64,000 bases of DNA from Pseudomonas sp. 7P_10.2_Bac1 (GTDB lineage Bacteria; Pseudomonadota; Gammaproteobacteria; Pseudomonadales; Pseudomonadaceae), in NCBI RefSeq assembly GCF_025465935.1, contig NZ_JANLNV010000059.1, positions 1-64,000 of the forward strand, written 5' to 3'. A program made the position numbers and the translations under genes. The notes below the pieces were generated by a model. The model ran no database searches, was not told the origin of the DNA, and was given only the letters and a program-made list of their open reading frames with translations. Shown piece by piece: positions 44,421-52,045 of the stretch (positions within the stretch are counted from its first letter, which is position 1; the number at the start of each line of letters is the position of its first letter).

Positions 44421-45574
44421 TCGAACTTCAAAACCTCAGCAAAACCTTCCAAAGCAACGGCAAAGATGTCAAAGCCGTGGACTCGGTAAGCCTGACCGTC
44501 AACGAAGGCGAAATCTGCGTATTCCTCGGGCCTTCGGGTTGCGGCAAGAGCACCACGCTGAAGATGATCAATCGCCTGATCACCCCCACTTCGGGCAAGA
44601 TTCTGATCGACGGCAAGGACACCACCGACCTCGACCCGGTCATGCTGCGCCGCCATATCGGTTATGTGATCCAGCAGATCGGTCTGTTCCCGAACATGAC
44701 CATCGAAGAAAACATCACCGTGGTCCCGCGCCTGCTGGGCTGGGACAAGAAAAAATGCCACGACCGTGCCCGTGAACTGATGAGCATGATCAAGCTGGAG
44801 CCCAAGCAGTACCTGCACCGTTACCCACGCGAACTGTCGGGCGGCCAGCAACAGCGTATCGGCGTGATCCGTGCCCTGGCGGCAGAAGCCCCGCTGCTAT
44901 TAATGGATGAGCCGTTCGGCGCGGTCGACCCGATCAACCGCGAAATGATCCAGAACGAGTTCTTCGAAATGCAGCGCGCGCTGAACAAGACCGTGATCAT
45001 GGTCAGCCACGACATCGACGAAGCGATCAAGCTGGGTGACAAAATCGCCATCTTCCGTGGCGGCAAACTGCTGCAGATGGATCACCCGGACACCTTGCTC
45101 GCACACCCGGCCGACGACTTTGTCAGCAACTTTGTCGGCCAGGACAGCACGCTCAAGCGTCTGCTGCTGGTCAAGGCTGAAGACGCGGCCGACAACGCTC
45201 CGTCCGTCAGCCCAGAGACGCCGGTGGCCGAAGCGCTGGAATTGATGGACGAACACGACCGACGCTATGTCGTGGTCACCGATGCCGACAACAAGGCCTT
45301 GGGTTATGTCCGCCGTCGCGACCTGCACCGCCAGACCGGTACATGCGGCCAATACTTGCGTGAGTTCAACGCCACTGCCGCCTACGACGAACACTTGCGC
45401 ATCCTGCTGTCGCGCATGTACGAGTTCAACCGTTCATGGTTGCCGGTAATGGACGCCGAACGCGTGTTCCTCGGTGAAGTGACCCAGGAATCGATTGCCG
45501 CCTACCTGAGCTCGGGCCGTTCACGCGGGGCCAAAACCAGCATTGTTTCGCCTGCTGAAATAGCCTCGGCTTAA
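44417..45574 (+). CDS. osmoprotectant ABC ATPase with CBS domains
   Basis: A 385-residue ATPase: Walker A GPSGCGKST, signature LSGGQQQRIGVIRA, Walker B LLLMDEPFGAVD and switch MVSHDIDEA, followed by two CBS modules (from about residue 265; MDEHDRRYVVVTDADNKALG in the first). In OpuA/OpuC systems tandem CBS domains sense ionic strength or cyclic-di-AMP and gate transport. Start 44417 is within the end of the permease gene; the frame is open 13 codons further upstream. Confidence 0.9.
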   Translation: MIELQNLSKTFQSNGKDVKAVDSVSLTVNEGEICVFLGPSGCGKSTTLKMINRLITPTSGKILIDGKDTTDLDPVMLRRHIGYVIQQIGLFPNMTIEENITVVPRLLGWDKKKCHDRARELMSMIKLEPKQYLHRYPRELSGGQQQRIGVIRALAAEAPLLLMDEPFGAVDPINREMIQNEFFEMQRALNKTVIMVSHDIDEAIKLGDKIAIFRGGKLLQMDHPDTLLAHPADDFVSNFVGQDSTLKRLLLVKAEDAADNAPSVSPETPVAEALELMDEHDRRYVVVTDADNKALGYVRRRDLHRQTGTCGQYLREFNATAAYDEHLRILLSRMYEFNRSWLPVMDAERVFLGEVTQESIAAYLSSGRSRGAKTSIVSPAEIASA

Positions 45575-45581
45575 CCTTCTC

Positions 45582-45650
45582 CTGGAGGAGCGAGGTTGTC
45601 TCGCGATCATTTGATCTTTAAAAGATCGCGAGACAAGCTCGCTCCTGCAG
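45582..45650. repeat. REP palindrome pair
   Basis: CTGGAGGAGCGAGG...TCTCGCGATCATTTGATC pairs with its near-complement ending GCTCGCTCCTGCAG. It follows the ATPase gene of the osmoprotectant operon and is the best-preserved copy in the window with the one at 7872. Confidence 0.8.
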
Positions 45651-45756
45651 GGCTTATCCAACACGAATCATGTTCTGAGCCATCACTGCCTGGCCATTGA
45701 TGGTGCACAGCCCGTCTTTATGATGGCTCGCATGCCTTCCGCTGCGAGCCTTCTTT

Positions 45757-47178
45757 ATGTCTCACGCCAAAACCCTCTATGACAAACACATCGACGCGCA
45801 TACCGTGTGCACGCTCGATGACCAGGGCCACGTGCTGCTCTATATCGACCGCCAGGTCATCAACGAATACACCAGCCCGCAAGCCTTCAGCGGTTTGCGC
45901 GAAGCCGGGCGCGACGTGTGGCGCCCTGAAACCGCTCTGGCGGTGGTTGACCATGTGAACCCGACCACGCCGTTGCGCGTCGCCGCCATGGCTGATGCAG
46001 GCGGTGCGTTGCAGGTGTCGTACCTGCAACAGAACTGCGAGAAATTTGGTATCGAGCTGTTTGATGTGCTCGACAAACGCCAAGGCATCGAACACGTCAT
46101 CGCGCCGGAACAAGGGTTTGTCCTGCCCGGCATGGTGATCGCCGCCGGTGACAGCCATACCACTACCTATGGCGCGTTGGGTGCGTTTGGCTTTGGTATC
46201 GGCACCTCGGAAATCGAGCACCTGCTGGCCACGCAGACGCTGGTCTATAAACGCCTGAAAAGCATGCGCGTGACGGTGGACGGCGAGTTGGGCGCGGGGC
46301 TGACCTCCAAAGACGTGATCATGGCCCTGATCGGCAAGATCGGCGCCTCCGGGGCCACGGGCTACGCCATCGAATTTGCCGGATCGACCATCGAGGCGCT
46401 GAGCGTCGAAGCGCGCATGACCATCTGCAACATGGCTGTCGAGGCAGGAGCGCGCGGCGCCTTCATGGCTCCCGATGACAAGGTCTACGCCTACCTCCAG
46501 CTCAAGCCACGGGCTCCGCAAGGCGAGCAATGGGAACGCGCCGTGGCGCGCTGGCGCCTGTTGTACAGCGACCCCGACGCGCAGTTCGATCATGAAGTAC
46601 ACCTGGACGCCGCAGAGTTGCAACCCATGGTCACTTGGGGCACCAGCCCCGACCAGGCGGCCGCCATTGGCAGCAGCGTGCCCGACCCGCTGGCCGTGAG
46701 CGATCCGATTCTGCGCCAGGACATGCGCCGCGCCCTGAACTACATGGGCCTGGAGCCCGGCATGGCGCTGAATGAAGTGGTCATCAGCCATGCCTTTATC
46801 GGCTCCTGCACCAACGCCCGCATTGAAGACTTGCGCGACGCGGCCCACGTAGTGCGCGGCCACAAGGTTGCAGCGCATGTGCGCGCCATGATCGTTCCAG
46901 GCTCTACCCAGGTACGCGATCAGGCCGAGGCTGAAGGGTTGGCGGCGATCTTTATCGACGCCGGTTTCGAGTGGCGCCAATCCGGCTGCTCGATGTGCCT
47001 GGCGATGAACGATGACGTGCTCGCCCCCGGTGACCGCTGCGCCTCCAGCACCAACCGCAACTTCGAAGGCCGCCAGGGTGCCGGCGCGCGCACCCACCTG
47101 ATGAGCCCGGCCATGGTGGCGGCAGCCGCAATCACCGGCCACCTCACCGACGTTCGTCAACTGCCAGGGAGAATGTGA
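45757..47178 (+). CDS. leuC: aconitase-family hydratase large subunit (LeuC type), extra copy
   Basis: A 473-residue [4Fe-4S] hydro-lyase subunit. The cluster cysteines are in [12 protein letters not shown] and [30 protein letters not shown] and [11 protein letters not shown] are also kept. It is clearly of the isopropylmalate isomerase type but differs from the usual Pseudomonas LeuC as I remember it (for example VNEY-like start of the second segment, a changed 200-250 region). No leuB adjoins, and a LysR gene is convergent. It may serve a catabolic route with a substrate such as citramalate, dimethylmalate or a substituted malate rather than leucine synthesis. Confidence 0.8.
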   Translation: MSHAKTLYDKHIDAHTVCTLDDQGHVLLYIDRQVINEYTSPQAFSGLREAGRDVWRPETALAVVDHVNPTTPLRVAAMADAGGALQVSYLQQNCEKFGIELFDVLDKRQGIEHVIAPEQGFVLPGMVIAAGDSHTTTYGALGAFGFGIGTSEIEHLLATQTLVYKRLKSMRVTVDGELGAGLTSKDVIMALIGKIGASGATGYAIEFAGSTIEALSVEARMTICNMAVEAGARGAFMAPDDKVYAYLQLKPRAPQGEQWERAVARWRLLYSDPDAQFDHEVHLDAAELQPMVTWGTSPDQAAAIGSSVPDPLAVSDPILRQDMRRALNYMGLEPGMALNEVVISHAFIGSCTNARIEDLRDAAHVVRGHKVAAHVRAMIVPGSTQVRDQAEAEGLAAIFIDAGFEWRQSGCSMCLAMNDDVLAPGDRCASSTNRNFEGRQGAGARTHLMSPAMVAAAAITGHLTDVRQLPGRM

Positions 47179-47180
47179 AC

Positions 47181-47789
47181 ATGCAACCGTTTACCACCGT
47201 CAGCGGCAAAGCCGCACCGATGCTTGCGGCCAACATCGACACCGACGTGATCATGCCCAAGCAGTTTCTCAAGGGCATCGACCGTAACAGGTTGGATCGC
47301 GGCGTATTTTTTGACCTGCGCTTTTTGCCATCGGGTGAGCCAAACCCTGAGTTCATCCTCAACCAGCCGGCTTGGCACGGCGCACACTTTTTGGTCACCG
47401 GGCCGAACTTCGGCTGTGGTTCCAGCCGCGAGCATGCGGTCTGGGGTCTCAAGCAGTTGGGAATCCGCGCGTTGATTGGCAGTAGTTTCGCCGGGATTTT
47501 CTATGACAACTGCCAACGCAACGGCGTGCTGGTGATCACTCTGGAAGACGTGTTGGTGCAGGCGCTGGGGCGGCTTATCAGCCAGCCAGAGACGGCTGAA
47601 ATCACGGTTGACCTACTCACCCAAAGCATCCGCCTGGGGGAGGATTCAGTGATTGAATTCAAGATCGACGACCTGCGCAAAACGGCGCTTTTGCAAGGGC
47701 TGGATGCGATTGGCAGCACCTTGCAGCGCAGTCAGCAGATTCGCGAATTTGAGCAGCGGCATTTGCAGGCTAATCCCTGGTTAAGCTGA
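47181..47789 (+). CDS. leuD: aconitase-family hydratase small subunit (LeuD type), extra copy
   Basis: A 202-residue swivel-domain subunit that completes the enzyme with the gene at 45757. It has the family's ANIDTDVIMPKQFLKGIDR opening, NFGCGSSREHAVWGLK, and NCQRNGVLVI. The ATG at 47181 has GGGAGA ahead at 9 bases; a GTG two codons before overlaps the leuC stop. The gene ends 19 bases before the convergent LysR gene. Confidence 0.82.
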   Translation: MQPFTTVSGKAAPMLAANIDTDVIMPKQFLKGIDRNRLDRGVFFDLRFLPSGEPNPEFILNQPAWHGAHFLVTGPNFGCGSSREHAVWGLKQLGIRALIGSSFAGIFYDNCQRNGVLVITLEDVLVQALGRLISQPETAEITVDLLTQSIRLGEDSVIEFKIDDLRKTALLQGLDAIGSTLQRSQQIREFEQRHLQANPWLS

Positions 47790-47808
47790 AAAGCGCCCTG
47801 GGCAGAGG

Positions 47809-48723
47809 TCACAACCGTCCCAAATGCGCCTGCAAAAACTCCACACACACCCGCAACTTGCCGGAATTAGCCAGCCGCGTCGGGTATACCGCCCACACGT
47901 CGGCGCTCTGCCGGTAGTCAGCCAGTACCTGTACCAGTCGTCCTTGGTCCAACAGCGCCTTTACATCCCACATCGAGCGCAGCATCACACCGTGGCCGTC
48001 CAGCGCCCACTGCAGCACGATCTCACCGCTGTTGGAGGACAACGCGCCACTGACCCGCACGCTGACTTCACCCTGCGGGCCTTGCAGTTGCCAGATACCG
48101 AAAGCGTTGTCGCGTTCCTTGAGTACCAGGCAATCGTGCTGCTGCAGGTCCTCCAGGCGCTCGGGCACTCCCCGGCACTCAAGGTAGTCCGGCGAGGCAC
48201 ACAGCACGCGATGGTTGCTCGCCAGGCGGCGACCCATATGTTGGCCGGCGGGGTCATCGCCTACGTGGATTTCCAGGTCGAAGCCTTCATGCACGATGTC
48301 CACCACCCGGTCGAACACGTCGAGGCGAATTTCCAGTTCCGGATATTGCTCGGCCAGTAACGAAATGGCCGGGGCAACATGGTTGCGGCCAAAGCCAAAG
48401 CTGCTGCACACGTGCAAACGCCCGCGGGGTTCGGCGCGGGCTTCAGACAGTTCGTCGTGCAATTGCTGCACATCGTCGAGGATACGCACCGCCCAGCGCT
48501 GCACCCGCTCACCGTCGTCGGTCAGCGCGACGCGACGACTGGTGCGGTGCAGCAAGCGGCTGCCAAGGGTGGTTTCGAGGATCTGGATACGTTTGCTGAC
48601 ATAGGCCGGGGACAATCCCAGCTCTTCTGCCGCAGCGGCAAAGCTGCCCTTGCGCACAACCGTCAGGAAGACCCTCAGGTCTTCCGGCAACGGTGTACTG
48701 TCTTTTTTTGGCGGCATGGTCAT
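47809..48723 (-). CDS. LysR-family transcriptional regulator
   Basis: A 304-residue regulator with an N-terminal winged helix (LRVFLTVVRKGSFAAAAEEL then LSPAYVSKRIQILETTLG) and a periplasmic-binding-type effector domain. The pattern resembles DmlR-like regulators. It lies 34 bases downstream of the hydrolase gene on the same strand and converges on leuCD, so it may control either. Two ATGs (48723, 48717) are possible; the frame is open further upstream but into the hydrolase gene. Confidence 0.85.
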   Translation of the reverse strand: MTMPPKKDSTPLPEDLRVFLTVVRKGSFAAAAEELGLSPAYVSKRIQILETTLGSRLLHRTSRRVALTDDGERVQRWAVRILDDVQQLHDELSEARAEPRGRLHVCSSFGFGRNHVAPAISLLAEQYPELEIRLDVFDRVVDIVHEGFDLEIHVGDDPAGQHMGRRLASNHRVLCASPDYLECRGVPERLEDLQQHDCLVLKERDNAFGIWQLQGPQGEVSVRVSGALSSNSGEIVLQWALDGHGVMLRSMWDVKALLDQGRLVQVLADYRQSADVWAVYPTRLANSGKLRVCVEFLQAHLGRL

Positions 48724-48757
48724 GAATGGCGTGGCGTCAGGAAGCCCACAGAATAGC

Positions 48758-49633
48758 TCAGCGCAAAAAAGGCAGCACCTGCTCAAGCAGAAGCTGTGGC
48801 ACCTCTTCGGCAATGTAGTGCCCAGACGGCAATGCCTGGCCACGCACGTCCGTGGCGACTTTCTGCCACTCGGCCAGCGGATCGAAGCAGCGCCCGACCG
48901 TGCCCTCTGCGCCCCACAACACCAGTACCGGCAGGTTCAGGTGCCGACCGGCAGCGATGTCGGCACGGTCGTGCTCTAGGTCAATTCCGGCGCTGGCACG
49001 GTAGTCCTCGCATATCCCCCGCGCCGAACCCGGCAGTTGAATACACCGCACGTATTCGGCCAGCGCCTGCGCGGTAAACGGCTGCAAACCGGCGCTGCGG
49101 CTACCCATCACGCTCAGCAAATACTGCTCGGGGTCGGCTTCGATCAGGCGCTCGGGCAGTGGCGCCGGGCGAATCAGGAAGAACCAGTGCCAGTAAGCCC
49201 GGGCGAAGGCTTCGTTGGTCTGCACGTACATCGCCAGCGTCGGGGCGATGTCGAGCATCACCAAACGGCTGACAGCCTGCGGGTGGTCCAGCGCCAGGCG
49301 ATGAGCCACCCGGGCACCGCGATCATGGGCCAGCACTGAGAACTGCTCAAAGCCCAGGCTGTTCATCAACGCCAGTGAGTCGCGGGCCATCTCACGCTTG
49401 CTGTAGGTACTGTGATCCGCCACCGCTTCAGGCCTTTCGCTGTCGCCGTAGCCGCGCAAGTCCGCCGCGACAACGGTGAAATGTTCGGCCAGTTGCTCGG
49501 CAACCTTATGCCAGATCACGTGGGTTTGCGGGTGGCCATGGATTAACAGCAAGCCCGGCCCGCTGCCGCCGATACGATAGGCAATCTGAACGCCATTGAC
49601 CCGGCGTTGCTCTGTATGAAATCCCGCAAACAT
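48758..49633 (-). CDS. alpha/beta hydrolase, fluoroacetate-dehalogenase type
   Basis: A 291-residue alpha/beta hydrolase. The nucleophile elbow reads AHDRGARVAHR with D104, followed by R105 and R108; the acid is D128 (MLDIAPT), the base H272 (SGHYIAEE). The halide-holding trio H149, W150 (AYWHWFF) and Y211 (EDYRAS) is present. These positions run parallel, with a shift of 6 to 8, to D110, R111, R114, D134, H155, W156, Y219 and H280 of the R. palustris fluoroacetate dehalogenase as I remember it. So haloacetate, perhaps fluoroacetate, is a reasonable substrate; some relatives with this set act on other esters or halides. It shares a strand with the LysR gene. Confidence 0.78.
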   Translation of the reverse strand: MFAGFHTEQRRVNGVQIAYRIGGSGPGLLLIHGHPQTHVIWHKVAEQLAEHFTVVAADLRGYGDSERPEAVADHSTYSKREMARDSLALMNSLGFEQFSVLAHDRGARVAHRLALDHPQAVSRLVMLDIAPTLAMYVQTNEAFARAYWHWFFLIRPAPLPERLIEADPEQYLLSVMGSRSAGLQPFTAQALAEYVRCIQLPGSARGICEDYRASAGIDLEHDRADIAAGRHLNLPVLVLWGAEGTVGRCFDPLAEWQKVATDVRGQALPSGHYIAEEVPQLLLEQVLPFLR

Positions 49634-49757
49634 GTGGCTGCTCCTTTTGTTAGTCAGCCCATGCTAGGGGTCTGAGATTCTGCTGCAAGGGCCAAAGCGT
49701 GGCGGCTCGATTCATGAAGTGTGAAACATCACCCGCGCATCAAGGCCGGTTCACTTA

Positions 49758-51167
49758 TTACGTGTCGATCCGGGCGGTCTTTGCCGGGGGGCTTGCGCCC
49801 TCTTCATTATTGAGCGGGAAATACACACAGACGGTCAGACCGCCCCCTTCACGATTGCTCAGTGACAGGCTGCCTTTATGGCTGACGGCAATGCGCTTGG
49901 CGATGCTGAGCCCCAATCCAAAGCCGCCTGATTGATCATTACGCGACGTCTCCGCACGCACGAACGGATCGGTGACCGACTGCAAAACCGATTGCGCGAT
50001 GCCGGGGCCGCGGTCGTTGACTCGCAACGTCACACCGTTTGAGGAGCGCTCGACCTCAATGGTTATCTCGCGGGCATAGGCCTGTGCATTCACCAGCAAG
50101 TTCTGCAAGCAACGGTGCACCAGCACGCCGTTCGCGCAGATCATCCCGCCCCTACCGCTGACAGGCAAAGGCTCTTTGGGCGTCGACAGTTCCGTACACA
50201 GGTTACGCAACACGCTGTCGACATCAATGAACTGGTACGTGTGCTGGCCGGCACTCTGCAGGTAGACGAGGACCTGAGTAATCATCCTGTCCATTTGATA
50301 AATGTTCTGCTTCAAGCGCTCACGCTGATCGAGATCGCTCAACCGCTCAATGCGCAAGCGCATGCGGGTCAACGGCGTTCGCAGGTCGTGGGACACTGCC
50401 GCCAGAAAAAAGCTCTGGTCATTGACCATCGCAATAATCTGTTTCTGCATGGCGTTAAAGGTCTGGGCCGCCTGTCGCACCTCCAGGGGCCCTTCAATCG
50501 CCAACGGCGCCTGGTCCAGGTTGTCGCCCAATGCATTGGCGGCGTCACTCAGCCGTTTCAGAGGGCGCAGGCACAAGCGCACAGCCAGCCAGCACATCCC
50601 GATGACGCCGATAATGCGCACCACATACACCCGCAGAATGTAGTCGGCGATTAATGCCCAGGCTGACTCGCCACTCCAACCCTGCAACTCGTGCGCCTCG
50701 ATGCTCAACCAATGGCCGTCGGCCAATGGCACTGCGAAGTCCACATGGGCCGTGGCCGTTTGCAGGCCAAACAGGCTGCGCCAGACCAGCGGCTGGCCTG
50801 ATGCGTCGGTGAGGTCGACATTGATCATCTCAACCACAGGCTCCTGCCCCAATTCATACGCCAGCGCCTGCTTCAACAGCAAGGCCGTGCGCCGGGCAGC
50901 GCGATGGTTGTCAGGTTGGGTATCGGGTTTTGTGGCCAGGCAGTTGGCCGTGTAATGGGCAGGTGCCGTCTGCGGCTGACCCGGTATACAGCTGTTTTGG
51001 CTGATCAATTGTGCGGTTCGGCTGGCCATCAGCCGCACAGGGGCTTCGAGGACTTGTGCATAGCGCACGTCAAACCAGATGCTGCTCGACAACAATTGGA
51101 TCGCCAGCGTGCCGCTGACCAGGATCAGCGTCAGTTGGCCAAACAGGGTTTTGGGCCACAGGCGCAT
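49758..51167 (-). CDS. sensor histidine kinase of a two-component system next to a TonB receptor
   Basis: A 469-residue inner-membrane kinase: first helix LTLILVSGTLAIQLLSS (about 12-28), a periplasmic sensor part of about 140 residues, a second helix (VYVVRIIGVIGMCWLAVRL), HAMP, then the phospho-acceptor box VSHDLRTPLTRM and the ATPase boxes NLLVNAQAYA, NDRGPGI and GFGLGLSIAKRI. Start 51167 is preferred because GAAGG precedes it and it gives a typical N-terminus; the frame runs to 51227 inside the regulator gene. It partners the regulator at 51199. Confidence 0.85.
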   Translation of the reverse strand: MRLWPKTLFGQLTLILVSGTLAIQLLSSSIWFDVRYAQVLEAPVRLMASRTAQLISQNSCIPGQPQTAPAHYTANCLATKPDTQPDNHRAARRTALLLKQALAYELGQEPVVEMINVDLTDASGQPLVWRSLFGLQTATAHVDFAVPLADGHWLSIEAHELQGWSGESAWALIADYILRVYVVRIIGVIGMCWLAVRLCLRPLKRLSDAANALGDNLDQAPLAIEGPLEVRQAAQTFNAMQKQIIAMVNDQSFFLAAVSHDLRTPLTRMRLRIERLSDLDQRERLKQNIYQMDRMITQVLVYLQSAGQHTYQFIDVDSVLRNLCTELSTPKEPLPVSGRGGMICANGVLVHRCLQNLLVNAQAYAREITIEVERSSNGVTLRVNDRGPGIAQSVLQSVTDPFVRAETSRNDQSGGFGLGLSIAKRIAVSHKGSLSLSNREGGGLTVCVYFPLNNEEGASPPAKTARIDT

Positions 51168-51198
51168 CACCGCCTTCAAGAGCACCTCGCGCACCGGG

Positions 51199-51957
51199 TC
51201 AAACCGCCGCTTCAGGGCTGGCAACACTCAACAGATAGCCTTCATTACGCACGGTCACTATCTGCACGTGCCCCTCTTTGAAATGCTGGCGCAGACGACT
51301 GATGCACATGTCGATCGAGCGATCCTCGGGCGAGTATTCACGGCCCATCGCACTGAGTGTTAGTTGATCGCGCGATAGCACCTGTTCACGGGCCTGGAGC
51401 AAATCACGCAAAACCCTGAAGTCGGAGCGCGGCAAGGTCAATGTCTGGCCGTCCGGGGTGTGCAGCAGGCGCTTTACGTAATCGAGGCGATAGCCAACGA
51501 ACTCGCGCTGTGTCGTGACCGGACGATCCGCATGGGGGTCGGTGCGACTGTGCCGACGCATTACCGCCTTGATTCGGGCCATCAACTCACGGGGTTCGAA
51601 AGGCTTGGTCAGATAATCGTCAGCCCCCACCTCCAGCCCGACGATGCGATCCAGCGCTGAGCCTTTGGCGGACAGCATGATGACGCTCAGGCCGGGGCGC
51701 GACTGAAGCTGGCGACACAGGCTCAGCCCGTCTTCGCCCGGCAGCATGACGTCCAGTACAACCAGATCGACCGCTTGGCGCTCCAGGTGTGCCCACATCT
51801 GCAGACCATCGGCTGCTGCCAGCACCTGATCGCCATTCTCACTCAGGTAATCGCACAGCAACTCGCGGATTTCATCATCGTCATCCACGACCAGCAGCGT
51901 TTTGGCGTCCGGGAGAGGTTTTGGGCCGGACAATATGTACCGCTCATTACATTCCAT
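51199..51957 (-). CDS. OmpR-family response regulator
   Basis: A 252-residue regulator with a receiver domain (VVDDDDE, phospho-acceptor in VVLDVMLPGEDG, LTKPFEP) and a C-terminal winged helix (SRDQLTLSAMGREYSPEDRSIDMCISRLR ... VRNEGYLLS, two separate pieces). It precedes its kinase on the same strand and is divergent from a TonB-dependent receptor, so it probably controls that receptor in answer to a siderophore or metal, as PfeR/PirR systems do. The start is uncertain: ATGs at 51957 and 51972 are in frame. Confidence 0.82.
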   Translation of the reverse strand: MECNERYILSGPKPLPDAKTLLVVDDDDEIRELLCDYLSENGDQVLAAADGLQMWAHLERQAVDLVVLDVMLPGEDGLSLCRQLQSRPGLSVIMLSAKGSALDRIVGLEVGADDYLTKPFEPRELMARIKAVMRRHSRTDPHADRPVTTQREFVGYRLDYVKRLLHTPDGQTLTLPRSDFRVLRDLLQAREQVLSRDQLTLSAMGREYSPEDRSIDMCISRLRQHFKEGHVQIVTVRNEGYLLSVASPEAAV

Positions 51958-51964
51958 TACACAT
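51945..51964. promoter_or_regulatory. 10-bp direct repeat CATTAC, candidate response-regulator site
   Basis: CATTAC occurs at 51945-51950 and 51955-51960, exactly 10 bases apart, in the gap between the divergent regulator and receptor genes and over the first codons of the regulator. OmpR-family proteins bind direct repeats with about this spacing. That it is the binding site is inference. Confidence 0.3.
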
Positions 51965-52045
51965 CCAGACATATCCGTAATAGTGCCTGACGGCGCGACA
52001 CCTAAAATGCTACCAAACATTATCTGCAAATACGAAGTATTACCA

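Noticed and set aside
45718..47160. 480-codon minus-strand frame opposite leuC
   Set aside because: It lies wholly opposite the leuC-type gene with its Fe-S motifs and shows no recognisable domain.
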